From DATLLN01 sp963797175 (lineage in GTDB: Bacteria > Actinomycetota > Thermoleophilia > Gaiellales > JAICJC01), in the NCBI GenBank assembly GCA_963797175.1, contig CAWCOL010000009.1, positions 682,001 to 746,000 of the forward strand: a DNA stretch of 64,000 nucleotides, written 5' to 3'. Position numbers and translations under genes: made by a program. The first letter of the stretch is position 1; every line of letters begins with the position of its first letter. Shown here piece after piece: positions 23,805-32,552 of the stretch. The notes beneath the pieces are model-generated. The model was not told where the DNA came from and ran no database searches. It saw only the letters and a list, made by a program, of their open reading frames with translations.

Positions 23805-25298
23805 TTGTCCGGCATCTGTTCGAGTGTGCGCTCCACGCATCTCGATCGCCGCGCTCGGTCCCGCGCGCTCCCGCTACTCGCCGTGGCTCTGGTGGCCGTC
23901 TGGCCGCTCGCCGCGGCTCCGGCCGCCTCGCCGGCCGCCTGCTCGGGCGTCCAGCTGACGCCCGCGAGCAACCTCTCGGCCGTTGTCGGGCAGCACACCG
24001 ACGGGACGACCTACTGCCTGGCGGCCGGCGTCTACCGGGTGACCGCGCCGATCGCAGCGGGCGCCGGCGATCGGTTCGTCGGCGCGCCGGGTGCGATCGT
24101 GGACGGCAGCAGGCGGACCACCGGCTGGGTGAAGAACGGCTCGGTGTGGCTGCTCGGAGGACAGACGCAGGGGCCGACTCAGAACCTGGCGGGATGGGGA
24201 TCGCAGAAGATGATGTATCCGCAGTCGGGATACTCGGACGACCTCTTCTACGACGGGCGGGCGCTGTGGAAGGTCGGCGTCAAGCGCAACGGCGTCGTGG
24301 TCGGCTCCGCACCCTCGACCGTCGGGCCCGGCGAGTACTTCATGGACTATGACGCGAACCGGATCACGCTCGGCTCGAACCCGACCGGCCACGTCGTCGA
24401 GGTGACGGCCGCGACCGCCGGCTTCACGGGCCACGGGTCGAACGTGACCATCACCGGGCTCGAGATCCGCAAGATCGCCGGCACCGCGATCGACGCGGGC
24501 GGCACCGGGTGGACGGTGACGAACGACGAGATCGACCTGAACCACGTCGCCGGGATCTCGATCGACGCCGGCATGACCGTGATGAACGACCACGTGCACC
24601 ACAACGGGCAGTACGGCATCAAGGGACAGGGCGACAACCTGCTGCTGTCCGGCAACGAGGTGGACAACAACGATTTCGCGAAGCTGATGATGCCCGACGG
24701 CAGCTGTTGGGCCGCCGGCGGCACGAAGATCGTGAACAGCAAGAACGTCGTGATCCGCTCCAACCACTACCACGACAACCTCTGCAACGGGCTGTGGGTG
24801 GACATCCTCTCCAGCGGCGCGCTGGTCGAGGACAACGTCTCCGAGCACAACCGCGCGGACGGCATCCGGTTCGAGATCGCCTACAACGTCACCGCCAGCG
24901 GCAACGTCTCACGCGACAACGGCCGCGGAGGCATCACCATCGTCAACACGCCGGGCGCGACGATCAACGGCAACACCGTGACCGGGAACCTGGGCGGCGG
25001 CATCATGTTCAGCAACACCGGCCGCACCGATCCCAGCTCGCCGCTGGGACCGCACCAGGTCAGGGACGAGCAGGTGTACGACAACGACGTCAGCCTCAGC
25101 GGCACCCAGAACGTCGGCATCCAGTCCTCGTCGGGCACGGCCGTGTTCACCAGCTGGAACAACCGCTTCTGGAACAACCGCTACACCGTGCCCGACGGAT
25201 CCGGCCGGTGGTTCCTGTGGGACGGCACCCGGGTCACCTGGGCCGCGTGGCGCGGCGCGGGCCAGGACGCGGGCGGCACGCTGACCGTCGGCTCCTAG
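23805..25298 (+). CDS. Secreted right-handed beta-helix protein A
   Basis: About 490-497 residues. An Ala/Leu-rich signal peptide (RALPLLAVALVAVWPLAA) precedes a body of parallel beta-helix repeats, recognisable as runs of NxVxxNxxxxN units (SGNEVDNN, NVVIRSNHYHDN, GALVEDNVSEHNRADGIR, NVTASGNVSRDNGRGGI, ATINGNTVTGNLGGGI). The fold occurs in pectate lyase-like and other polysaccharide-active proteins. The C-terminus ends WAAWRGAGQDAGGTLTVGS, almost shared with the paralogue at 32553-34028. TTG 23805 and GTG 23826 are both possible starts. Upstream 23726-23804 is relatively AT-rich and presumably holds the promoter. Confidence 0.78.
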   Translation: MSGICSSVRSTHLDRRARSRALPLLAVALVAVWPLAAAPAASPAACSGVQLTPASNLSAVVGQHTDGTTYCLAAGVYRVTAPIAAGAGDRFVGAPGAIVDGSRRTTGWVKNGSVWLLGGQTQGPTQNLAGWGSQKMMYPQSGYSDDLFYDGRALWKVGVKRNGVVVGSAPSTVGPGEYFMDYDANRITLGSNPTGHVVEVTAATAGFTGHGSNVTITGLEIRKIAGTAIDAGGTGWTVTNDEIDLNHVAGISIDAGMTVMNDHVHHNGQYGIKGQGDNLLLSGNEVDNNDFAKLMMPDGSCWAAGGTKIVNSKNVVIRSNHYHDNLCNGLWVDILSSGALVEDNVSEHNRADGIRFEIAYNVTASGNVSRDNGRGGITIVNTPGATINGNTVTGNLGGGIMFSNTGRTDPSSPLGPHQVRDEQVYDNDVSLSGTQNVGIQSSSGTAVFTSWNNRFWNNRYTVPDGSGRWFLWDGTRVTWAAWRGAGQDAGGTLTVGS

Positions 25299-25387
25299 AC
25301 CCTCGACCGGGCGCGCGGGGCGATGTATGCTCGCCCGCGGGTCGATGGACACCCGATCTACCGGCGATCGGGTTGGGGGGTCACGTG

Positions 25388-25939
25388 ATGGCGCGAGCGT
25401 TGATGGGCGCGACCGGCATCTGCCTTGCAGGCAGCGCGCTGGCGATGCTGCCCGCGGCCGCGGCCGCCGAGACCGACCACCCGATCGACGGGCACGTCCA
25501 GCAGATCCTGCGACTGGTGCTCCTGCCCGATGCGACCTGCGCCCCGCCGCACCCGCTGTGCCGCTACCAGCTGAGCGGCTCGTTCACCGAGGCGTCGGGC
25601 TACCTCGGATCTGGTCGGGCCGGCGGCCGTGTGTTCCTCGACCACGGTGCCGCCGACCCCGTCACCGGATGCATCCCCGCGACCGGGATCCTCAAGCTGC
25701 ACGTCGGCGCGGACGACGTCCGCGGTGCGCTCGCTGCGGGCAGCGCCGTCTGCCCCGGGCGGGGAGCGCCGGGATCGCTGCACGAGGACTTCACGGTCGA
25801 CGTCACCGGCGGGGTCGGCGCGTACGCCGACATCACCGGCGGGGAATACCGGTGGTCAGGGCATCTCAAACCGACGCCTCGCTCGACCACCATGACAGGC
25901 ACTGCGTCAATCCATGGCTCCATATCGACAACGCCGTGA
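25388..25939 (+). CDS. Secreted protein of unknown function
   Basis: 183 residues beginning with a signal peptide (MARALMGATGICLAGSALAMLPAAAAAE). The mature part contains four Cys (ATCAPPHPLC, TGCIP, AVCPG) suggesting two disulfides, and a C-terminal segment GGVGAYADITGGEYRWSG that resembles a strand-turn seen in small beta-barrel or dirigent-like secreted proteins. No firm family. ATG 25388 follows a GGGGGG run 7 nt away; GTG 25385 in frame is an alternative. Lies between the beta-helix gene and another small secreted protein, all on the plus strand. Confidence 0.6.
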   Translation: MARALMGATGICLAGSALAMLPAAAAAETDHPIDGHVQQILRLVLLPDATCAPPHPLCRYQLSGSFTEASGYLGSGRAGGRVFLDHGAADPVTGCIPATGILKLHVGADDVRGALAAGSAVCPGRGAPGSLHEDFTVDVTGGVGAYADITGGEYRWSGHLKPTPRSTTMTGTASIHGSISTTP

Positions 25940-25978
25940 TGCATCCGCACACGGCCCACGTGAGGAGGAGGGATTGAT

Positions 25979-26458
25979 ATGCGCACACGCCTCGGCATCG
26001 CCGTCGCGCTCGCCACGATCGCGGTGCTGGTCACGGCCGCGACCGCGTTCGCGATCGATGTGACCAACAGCACCGCAACGACGAACCAGGGATGGCCGAT
26101 CACGTTCAACGCGCGGTCCGACCTGAAGGGCTCGCTGACGTATCAGCCCGACGGCCACACGTTCCACTGCAAGGGCTACAACCGGTACATCGCGACCACC
26201 ACCGACCACCACACGCACCCGAAGTCGATCGCGAACAGCACCAACTGCTTCGACGGTGAGCTTCGATACTTCATCCATGTCGAGGCGATCGACCGCGGCG
26301 GCGATCCGCCCGGTGACGAGCTGTGCGTCACGGTCAAGCGCTGGCCGGGCCGGCTCAACCCGATCCTGATCAAGGACTGCGGCCCGATCCAGAGCGGCAA
26401 CGTGCGGATCCGCACCGACGCGAAGACCGGCGCCGTCACCTCACAGGCGACGCGCTAG
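25979..26458 (+). CDS. Small secreted Cys-containing protein
   Basis: 159 residues; clear signal peptide (MRTRLGIAVALATIAVLVTA, cleavage near AFA-ID). Four Cys in the mature part (FHCKGYN, TNCFDG, ELCVTV, IKDCGP) suggest two disulfides in a compact beta domain. An AGGAGGAGGG ribosome binding site lies 6-8 nt before the ATG, among the strongest in the window. No known domain recognised. Likely exported and possibly cotranscribed with the preceding secreted protein gene, 39 nt upstream. Confidence 0.65.
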   Translation: MRTRLGIAVALATIAVLVTAATAFAIDVTNSTATTNQGWPITFNARSDLKGSLTYQPDGHTFHCKGYNRYIATTTDHHTHPKSIANSTNCFDGELRYFIHVEAIDRGGDPPGDELCVTVKRWPGRLNPILIKDCGPIQSGNVRIRTDAKTGAVTSQATR

Positions 26459-26465
26459 CGCACCA

Positions 26466-26500
26466 GGCGGCCAGGGCGCCCACACGGCGCCCCGGCCGCC
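26466..26500. terminator. Strong bidirectional hairpin
   Basis: GGCGGCC (26466-26472), one unpaired A, GGGCGCC (26474-26480), loop CACAC, then GGCGCCC (26486-26492), one C and GGCCGCC (26494-26500). Fourteen GC pairs with a single A-C mismatch, placed between two convergent genes; no T-tract. Confidence 0.7.
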
Positions 26501-26506
26501 CGTGCA

Positions 26507-27328
26507 TCAGCCCTGCTTGCGGCCGATCAGCAGCAGGTACTCGGCGGGCACCGAAAGCGTGTTGCCGGATGCCTCGTTGCGGCCGTCCATCATCTCCACG
26601 ATCTCGGCCCGGCAGGCGTCCCAGGTGCCTTCGCCGCTGAGCCGCTCGCGCGCCTTCAGCGTCGGCCCGTACTGCGTCTCCATGAATGAGACGTAGTCGT
26701 CCGCCGAGTCGAAGTCGAGCGGCGTCGTCAGCCGGGTCGTCTCGAGCTCGACCCCGGTGCCGGCGAACAGCGCGGCGACGTGCTCCTCGCTGCCCCACAG
26801 CGGCGGCGGTGACGCGTAGGGCGGCGGCTTGGGCATGTACCCGCCCAGCACCTTGAACAGGTTGCCGATGGCCCCCTGCGGCGTCCAGTTGGCGAGCACG
26901 ATCATGCCGCCCGGGCGGCAGACGCGGGCGAGCTCGGCCGCGGCCACCTCGTGGCGGGGCGCGAACTGCACGCCGAACACCGACGTCACGCGGTCGAACG
27001 ACGCGTCCCCGAACGGCAGCTGCTCGGCATCGCCCTCGACCCACTCGACCTCGACGCCCATCGCCGCGGCGCGGCTGCGGGCCGTGTCGAACAGCTCGGG
27101 TGTGAGGTCGAGGCCGGTGGCGTGTGCGCCCGCCGCAGCTGCGTGCAAGGCGGCGTTGCCGGTGCCGGTGGCGACGTCGAGGACGTCCTGTCCGGCTGTG
27201 ATGCCCGCGCGCTCCACGACGAGCGGGGCGACGGGCTCGGTGATGCGGTCGGCGACGCTGGCGTAGTCGCCCGCCGCCCAGGTGCCGCGGTGGACGCGCT
27301 TCAGGTCGTCGATCTCGGTCGAACTCAT
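26507..27328 (-). CDS. SAM-dependent methyltransferase (UbiE-like)
   Basis: 273 residues with a Methyltransf_11-type core: motif I VLDVATGTGNAALHAA, acidic ribose-binding residue in ATGLDLTPELF, VEGDAEQLPFGDASFDRVTSVFGVQFAP (motifs II-III) and CRPGGMIVLANWTPQG. This wording is typical of UbiE/COQ5-related enzymes, acting on small molecules. ATG 27328 is preceded by AGGGAG; the very long open frame beyond it is antisense to the amidohydrolase and not real. Divergent from the amidohydrolase gene with about 100 nt between. Acceptor unknown. Confidence 0.82.
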   Translation of the reverse strand: MSSTEIDDLKRVHRGTWAAGDYASVADRITEPVAPLVVERAGITAGQDVLDVATGTGNAALHAAAAGAHATGLDLTPELFDTARSRAAAMGVEVEWVEGDAEQLPFGDASFDRVTSVFGVQFAPRHEVAAAELARVCRPGGMIVLANWTPQGAIGNLFKVLGGYMPKPPPYASPPPLWGSEEHVAALFAGTGVELETTRLTTPLDFDSADDYVSFMETQYGPTLKARERLSGEGTWDACRAEIVEMMDGRNEASGNTLSVPAEYLLLIGRKQG

Positions 27329-27418
27329 GTCGATCTCCCTTCGAGAGGGTGGCGGTTTTGCGTCTCCACAGGACGGCCGAGGGCCACGCCATCTTCCCAC
27401 CGGTCCCGCCCGGCTGCA

Positions 27419-27424
27419 TAGAGT
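27419..27424 (+). promoter_or_regulatory. -10 box, leaderless type
   Basis: TAGAGT, 6 nt before the ATG at 27431, with no SD between. Confidence 0.5.
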
Positions 27425-27430
27425 CCGCCG

Positions 27431-29056
27431 ATGACCACCCGCCTCGTTGACATCGCGGTCACCGGCGGCACGGTGATCGACGGCACGGGCGCGCCGGGCC
27501 GGCCGGCTGATGTCGCCGTGTCTGGCGACATGATCGCCGGGGTGGTCGAGCCGGGTGCGCTCCGCGGAGCGGCGCGGGAGACGGTGGACGCCCGTGGCAT
27601 GGCGGTCTGCCCCGGGTTCATCGACATCATGAGCCACACGCTCTGGCCCTTCCTGGTGGACGGCAGGTCGCTGTCGAAGCTGCTCCAGGGCGTCACCACC
27701 GAGATCATGGGCGAGGGCTACTCCCCCGCGCCGTCCGGCGGCCTCGTCCGCGACCCGGAGCCCGACATCCCGATCGGCGAGGAGTGGCCGGCGCGGATCC
27801 GCAGCTGGACACGCTTCGGCGACTGGCTGCGGGCGCTGGTCGAGCGGGGCGTCTCGCCCAACGTCGGGTCGTTCGTCGGGGGAGGCACCGTCCGCGAGTT
27901 CGCGTGTGGGATGCGGATGGGCCCGGCGACGCCGGCCGAGCTGGACACGATGCGCCGGCTGGTGGCCAACGCGATGGCGGACGGCGCCTTCGGCGTCGCC
28001 TACGCGCTGATCTACCCTCCCGATGCCTACGCGGGCACCGGCGAGATCGCCGAGGTGGCGCGGATCGCCGCGAGGTCCGGCGGGATGTACGTCTCGCACA
28101 TCAGGTCGGAGGGCGACCGCCTGCTGGATGCGATCGACGAGGCCGTCGAGATCGGCCGGCGCTCCGACGCGACCACCGAGATCTACCACCTCAAGGCGTC
28201 CGGCGGCCCGCGCAACTGGCACCTGATGGACGGTGCGATCGCGCGCATCGAGGCAGCGCGCGCCGAGGGGATGCGGCTGGCCGCCGACATGTACCCCTAC
28301 GCGGCGTCCGGCACCGGCCTCTCCGCCCGGCTGCCGGTCAGCCTGGCCGCGGACGGCCGGCTGTTCGCGCGGCTGGCCGAGCCCGGCGTGCGCGACTGGG
28401 TGCGCGGTGAGCTCGCGCGGGGCACGCCGGAGGTGGACGACGCCGGGCCGCCCGAGACCACGGTGCCGGTCGGCCTCGCGCTCCCCGAACACCGCGCGTA
28501 CGTCGGCCGGCCGCTCTCCGAGATCGCCGCGTCGCGCGGCCAGGACTGGCTGGACGCCGTCTTCGACCTGCTGATCGCCGAGGGCCGTGAGGTGTTCACC
28601 ATCTACCACGAGATGTCGGAGCAAAACGTGCGCCGCCAGCTCGCGTGCGAGTGGATCGCGGTCTGCTCGGACGGCGGCGGCCTCGACCCGGCCTGGGCCG
28701 AGCCGCTTGGCCCGGTCCATCCGCGCGACTACGGCACCTTCGCCCGCGTGCTCGGCCACTACGCCCGCGACCAGGGCGTGCTCACCCTGGAAGACGCCGT
28801 GCGCAAGATGAGCTCGTCCGTCGCCGCCCGGCTGGGGATCCGCGACCGCGGCACGCTGGCGGCCGGCATGCACGCGGACGTGGTCGTGTTCGATCCCGCC
28901 GACGTTCGGGACACCGCGACGTTCGAGCACCCCCACCGGCTGGCGACGGGCGTCCGCGACGTCTGGGTCAACGGCGCCGCCACCGTCCGCGGTGGCGAGC
29001 ACACCGGCGCGCTGGCGGGCCGGTTCGTCCGCGGGCCGGGCGCTCAGCTCGTGTAG
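27431..29056 (+). CDS. N-acyl-D-amino-acid deacylase-type amidohydrolase
   Basis: 541 residues of the D-aminoacylase branch of the amidohydrolase superfamily. Landmarks: PGFIDIMSHT (H69; the usual HxH has lost its first His), KLLQGVTTEIMGEGYSPAP (replacing the GNCG loop of D-aminoacylase), YVSHIRSEGDRLLDA, TTEIYHLKASG, DMYPYAASGTGL, AVCSDGG with the catalytic Asp, and the C-terminal return to the small beta-sandwich (GTLAAGMHADVVVFDP). It should hydrolyse N-acyl-D-amino acids or related cyclic amides in the cytosol. The 3' end overlaps a convergent gene by 13 nt. Confidence 0.8.
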   Translation: MTTRLVDIAVTGGTVIDGTGAPGRPADVAVSGDMIAGVVEPGALRGAARETVDARGMAVCPGFIDIMSHTLWPFLVDGRSLSKLLQGVTTEIMGEGYSPAPSGGLVRDPEPDIPIGEEWPARIRSWTRFGDWLRALVERGVSPNVGSFVGGGTVREFACGMRMGPATPAELDTMRRLVANAMADGAFGVAYALIYPPDAYAGTGEIAEVARIAARSGGMYVSHIRSEGDRLLDAIDEAVEIGRRSDATTEIYHLKASGGPRNWHLMDGAIARIEAARAEGMRLAADMYPYAASGTGLSARLPVSLAADGRLFARLAEPGVRDWVRGELARGTPEVDDAGPPETTVPVGLALPEHRAYVGRPLSEIAASRGQDWLDAVFDLLIAEGREVFTIYHEMSEQNVRRQLACEWIAVCSDGGGLDPAWAEPLGPVHPRDYGTFARVLGHYARDQGVLTLEDAVRKMSSSVAARLGIRDRGTLAAGMHADVVVFDPADVRDTATFEHPHRLATGVRDVWVNGAATVRGGEHTGALAGRFVRGPGAQLV

Positions 29057-30201
29057 TGCACCAGGTCGAGCGTTGCCCGGCGGGCCGTCAGCCCCATCAG
29101 GCCGGTGTCGAGCAGGGCGATCAGCGGCTTGGCGTTGGGCGTCAGCTGCCCGTCGTACTCGGTGCCGGCGAACCGGTGCACGGCGCCGTCGTCGCCGCGG
29201 CAGCGGCCCGCGAATCGGCCGGCGGCATGTGAGCGGAACGTCGCCGACCCGATCGTGTACGGGTTGCCGGCGCTCCTCCACTCCGCCGTCGCACCGTCCG
29301 GCGTGGCTGCGACGGCAAGATCGGAGGCGGGCGTGAACGCGTCCACGAGGTGCCCGCGCACCGAGGCCTCCCCACCGGTCTGGTGGTACACCCGCTGCTC
29401 GATCCGGGCGTCGCCGTACGCATTGCCGGCGAACCAGTAGCCGTTCGCGCTGAAGCCGAACAGCCCGATCCGTCCCGGGCAGTCGCCGGCACGGATCAGC
29501 TGCTGCCGGCATCCAGGGTCGAAGGAGACCGTCGCGGTCAGCGGCGGCAGCGTGATGGTGCCGAAGAACGGCGACGAGCCGGTGTGCACGGCGAACGACC
29601 TCGACGCCAGCGTCCCGCTCGCCCACGCGTACCGTCCGGTGCCGCCGCCTGCCAGCCGGCACGGTGACGAGGCGACCGGCGAGGTGGCGGTGAAGAGGGT
29701 CGAGATCCGTGTCGGGAACAGCTTCCGCAGGTCCACCTTCGCCGTCCGCAGGCCGGCGGTGTCCAGGTTGAAGACCATGCCCCGGGCCGAGTAGACGTAC
29801 TCGTGCTGCTGGACGTCATCGGCCGGCGCCGCGCCGCCGGCGGGGCGGACGAGGATCACCTCGACGACGGGCGGCCCGAAGCCGGGGGCAAGGGCGCGGA
29901 AGGCGAACACCGTCATCCGGTAGCGGACGTCGCCGACCGTGATCCAGATCGGGTCGGTCTGCAGCGTGGCGCTGGGCGGCGCGTCGACGAACGCGTCCGG
30001 GCCGAACCGCGCAGCGAGCAGCGCCTGCCCGCGGGCGCGGGCGCTGATCGAGGCGGGATGTCCGGCGATCGCGACCGTTTGCAACCGAGGCGACAGCGCG
30101 ACGAGCGCCGTCCCCGCGTGCGCGGCGGAGGTCGCGGCAAGCGCGATCGTGCAGACCGCTGCGAGCACCACCGCGGAGCGAAGTCGGAGCCCAGCCTTCA
30201 T
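29044..30201 (-). CDS. Secreted protein of unknown function
   Basis: 385 residues with a signal peptide (MKAGLRLRSAVVLAAVCTIALA, cleavage near AHA-GT). The mature protein is beta-rich and holds three pairs of Cys-containing segments (SSPCRLAGGG, DPGCRQQL/AGDCPGR, AGRCRGD). No domain is recognised. Start supported by a GGGAGGA site about 8 nt upstream. The last four codons and the stop overlap the amidohydrolase gene on the other strand. Part of the exported-protein-rich block at 18-34 kb. Confidence 0.68.
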   Translation of the reverse strand: MKAGLRLRSAVVLAAVCTIALAATSAAHAGTALVALSPRLQTVAIAGHPASISARARGQALLAARFGPDAFVDAPPSATLQTDPIWITVGDVRYRMTVFAFRALAPGFGPPVVEVILVRPAGGAAPADDVQQHEYVYSARGMVFNLDTAGLRTAKVDLRKLFPTRISTLFTATSPVASSPCRLAGGGTGRYAWASGTLASRSFAVHTGSSPFFGTITLPPLTATVSFDPGCRQQLIRAGDCPGRIGLFGFSANGYWFAGNAYGDARIEQRVYHQTGGEASVRGHLVDAFTPASDLAVAATPDGATAEWRSAGNPYTIGSATFRSHAAGRFAGRCRGDDGAVHRFAGTEYDGQLTPNAKPLIALLDTGLMGLTARRATLDLVHYTS

Positions 30202-30279
30202 CGTGTCGTCCTCCCGAGTGGTCGAAGTGGAGCGACCCTAGCAACGGCCTCCGACGGACAACCTGACGGGTTATCACCG

Positions 30280-30294
30280 AGCCCGCGGCGGGCT
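30280..30294 (-). terminator. Short palindrome at the encapsulin stop
   Basis: AGCCCGC-G-GCGGGCT perfect palindrome, overlapping the last bases of the encapsulin gene; it can form a 5-bp GC stem with a 5-nt loop just at the stop codon. Weak terminator candidate. Confidence 0.3.
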
Positions 30295-31096
30295 ACGGCG
30301 CGAGCGGAACGGCGGCCTCGGGAGTGACCACGCGGAAGCTGAAGCTCTCCTCCAGGTACAGCCGCACGGCCGCACCGTCATGGCTCTCGTAGCCGACCGA
30401 GACGTCCTGGCCGCTCTCGAACAGGAAGTCCCCGCCGCGCAGGCTCATGACGACGGCGCCGGCGACGCCCGGGGCCCACACCAGCGGGCCGCCCAGGATC
30501 TTGCGGAGGTGGTCGAGCAGGGGATAGCCGCCGTGCTCGCCCGTCTCCAGCACGCGTCGGTAGGCATCCGGCCCCAGCGCGAGCCCGTAGGGCCCGTCGA
30601 TCCCGGCGCCGAGCAGCGCATTGACCGCCGTGGCGACGTGGCGCGGGTACTGCTCGCAGTTCTCGCCCAGGGTGCCGCCCGTATGGGAGGACGCCTCGGC
30701 GATGCCGGTGATGCCAGCCGTCTTCCAGCCGTGGAAGACGGCAGCGTTCTCCGCGATGGCAAGGCGCCTGGCGGCGTCGTCCAGGTCGTCGAAATCGACG
30801 TCCTCCGCGCCGCGGTCGGCGTCCGCCAGCTCGGAGCGGGCGACCGAGAATCCCGCGCGCAGCTCGACCAGCTCGAGCACGCGGCGCTGGACGGCGTCGA
30901 GGCCCTCCCCCGGCGTCTTGGTCAGCGACTTCGTCCGCCCCAGGTTCGTGGATGAGTGCTGCCAGCCGTGCGGGCCGGAGAAGTCCACCAGCCGGCGGGC
31001 GGCCAGCGCCGGCGTCAGCCGTTCCCGCGCCTCCTCGTCGATGCGGCTCCAGCCCTCGCTGGTGATCGGCGCGTGCGAGCGAAGCAGATGGCTCAC
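30293..31096 (-). CDS. Encapsulin nanocompartment shell protein (family 1)
   Basis: 267 residues matching HK97-fold encapsulins (linocin/CFP29 family). Signature segments: APITSEGWSRIDEEARERL, LAARRLVDFSGPHGW, ENAAVFHGWKTAGITGIAEASSH, ALGPDAYRRVLETGEHGGYPLL, LVWAPGVAGAVVMSLRGGDF, GQDVSVGYESHD and the C-terminal LYLEESFSFRVVTPEAAVPL. Subunits self-assemble into icosahedral shells that enclose cargo enzymes. The GTG at 31096 overlaps the TGA of the upstream encapsulated ferritin (GTGA), so shell and cargo are translationally coupled. No phage structural genes are nearby, consistent with a domesticated compartment. Confidence 0.93.
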   Translation of the reverse strand: MSHLLRSHAPITSEGWSRIDEEARERLTPALAARRLVDFSGPHGWQHSSTNLGRTKSLTKTPGEGLDAVQRRVLELVELRAGFSVARSELADADRGAEDVDFDDLDDAARRLAIAENAAVFHGWKTAGITGIAEASSHTGGTLGENCEQYPRHVATAVNALLGAGIDGPYGLALGPDAYRRVLETGEHGGYPLLDHLRKILGGPLVWAPGVAGAVVMSLRGGDFLFESGQDVSVGYESHDGAAVRLYLEESFSFRVVTPEAAVPLAP

Positions 31097-31524
31097 GACG
31101 CCACCTCGCGGAGCCCACCGATGCCGAGCGAATCCGACCCGGCGACCGGTTCGCCGCGCTCGGCGGCGCCCTCCACCGCGGCCTCCTCGGCCGCCTCGCC
31201 GTGCTCGACGATGTCGCCCTCCTGGAGCAGGATGCCCGCGGCGATCGCGCGCCACAGCGGCGTCCGCCGGAGCAGGAACTCGAGGTCCATGCAGAAGTGC
31301 TTGAACTCCTCGCCCTGCGCGTCGCGCATGATCGCCTGCGCGTCGCGGTCGGACTCGAGCGCCAGCCGCTGCTCGTACCAGCCGATCGCCTCGGCCTCCT
31401 CGGTCAACGACGCGCACAGGCGCGCGAAGGTGCGAACCTCGTCGGGGAGCTCATCGGCGGGCTCGTGGTACTGGTCGAATCCCACTGCCGGACTATGTCC
31501 CACCGGTGCGGCGTCGTCAAACAT
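31093..31524 (-). CDS. Encapsulated ferritin-like cargo protein (EncFtn)
   Basis: 143 residues. The two-helix EncFtn core shows SLTEEAEAIGWYEQRL (E42, E43, E45, W49) and AQGEEFKHFCMDLEFLLRR (E73, H76), the residues that bind iron at the ferroxidase dimer interface and entry site in characterised EncFtn proteins. The C-terminus carries the cargo-loading peptide DSLGIGGLR (residues 131-139), which docks inside family 1 encapsulin shells. Function: oxidation of Fe2+ and mineral deposition inside the compartment. Start ATG 31524 has AAGGGA 11 nt upstream; GTG 31485 is an alternative. The gene overlaps its shell gene by 4 nt. Confidence 0.92.
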   Translation of the reverse strand: MFDDAAPVGHSPAVGFDQYHEPADELPDEVRTFARLCASLTEEAEAIGWYEQRLALESDRDAQAIMRDAQGEEFKHFCMDLEFLLRRTPLWRAIAAGILLQEGDIVEHGEAAEEAAVEGAAERGEPVAGSDSLGIGGLREVAS

Positions 31525-31565
31525 CGATCGGCCGTCCCTTGCGTCCCGAGGCGACGGCTGCCAGC

Positions 31566-32534
31566 ATGCGTCACGCCGTGCCCGAGCTGTATCCGCCGAT
31601 CGAGCCGCACGACCAGGGCATGCTCGCCGTCGGCGCCGGCAACGAGGTGCACTGGGAGGTGTCCGGCAACCCGTCCGGCAAGCCCGCGCTGGTGCTGCAC
31701 GGCGGGCCCGGCTCGGGCTGCACGCCCTGGCACCACCGGCTGTTCGACCCGGACCGCTACCGCACCGTCCTGCTCGACCAGCGGGGCGCGGGCCGCAGCA
31801 CGCCCCACGCGAGCGAGACCGACGCCGACTTCTCGGCCAACACGACGGCGCACCTGGTCGCCGACTGCGAGCGCCTGCGGGAGCGGCTGGGGATCGATCG
31901 CTGGCTGCTGCTCGGCGGGTCGTGGGGCAGCACGCTCGCGCTCGCCTACGCCCAGCGCCACCCCGACCGCGTCACCGAGATCGTGCTGTTCGGGGTCACG
32001 GCCGATACCCGGCGCGAGGCGGACTGGCTCTTCCGCGAGGGGCTGGGCGAGCTGTTCCCGGAGCAGTGGGAGCGCAGGCGTGCGGCGCTGCCGCCGGAGC
32101 TGCGCGGCGGCGACGTGGTCGAGGGCTATTACCGGCTGCTGTTCGACCCCGATCCCGCCGTCCGCGAGCACGCGGCGTACGAGTGGTGCCTGTGGGAGTC
32201 GGCGACGCCGGCGTGGCCGCCGCGCACAGGGCTGGCCTCGCGGTTCGAGGATCCGCGCTTCCGGCTCGGCTTCGCCCGGACGGTGACCCACTACATCAGC
32301 CACGACTCGTTCCTCGCCGACGGCGAACTGTTCGGCGGGCTCGACCGGCTGGCGGGCATCCCGGCGGTGCTGATCAACGGCCGCTACGACATGCAGGCGC
32401 CCTTGCGGACGGCCTGGGAGCTCGACCGGGCGTGGGACAGCGCCGAGCTGGTCGTGGTGGACGGCGCCGGGCACTCCGTCACCGGCGACATCTCCGCCGA
32501 GATCGTCCGCGCCACCGATCGCTTCGCCCGGTAG
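31566..32534 (+). CDS. pip: Proline iminopeptidase
   Basis: 322 residues, alpha/beta hydrolase. The family hallmarks are present: LHGGPGSGCTPWHHRLFDP (oxyanion region), DQRGAGRS, nucleophile Ser in GGSWGSTLALAYAQ, the Asp in NGRYDMQAP and the His in GAGHSV. It releases N-terminal proline from peptides in the cytosol. The ATG at 31566 gives the standard N-terminus (ELYPPIEPHDQGML). Only 41 nt separate it from the divergent EncFtn start, so the two promoters must be very close. A functional link to iron storage is not implied. Confidence 0.9.
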   Translation: MRHAVPELYPPIEPHDQGMLAVGAGNEVHWEVSGNPSGKPALVLHGGPGSGCTPWHHRLFDPDRYRTVLLDQRGAGRSTPHASETDADFSANTTAHLVADCERLRERLGIDRWLLLGGSWGSTLALAYAQRHPDRVTEIVLFGVTADTRREADWLFREGLGELFPEQWERRRAALPPELRGGDVVEGYYRLLFDPDPAVREHAAYEWCLWESATPAWPPRTGLASRFEDPRFRLGFARTVTHYISHDSFLADGELFGGLDRLAGIPAVLINGRYDMQAPLRTAWELDRAWDSAELVVVDGAGHSVTGDISAEIVRATDRFAR

Positions 32535-32552
32535 GCGGCAGACCCGGTTCGA

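Noticed and set aside
27329..29662. Long upstream extension of the UbiE-like methyltransferase frame
   Set aside because: It is antisense to the amidohydrolase, lacks domain content, and the SD-supported ATG at 27328 gives the normal methyltransferase length.
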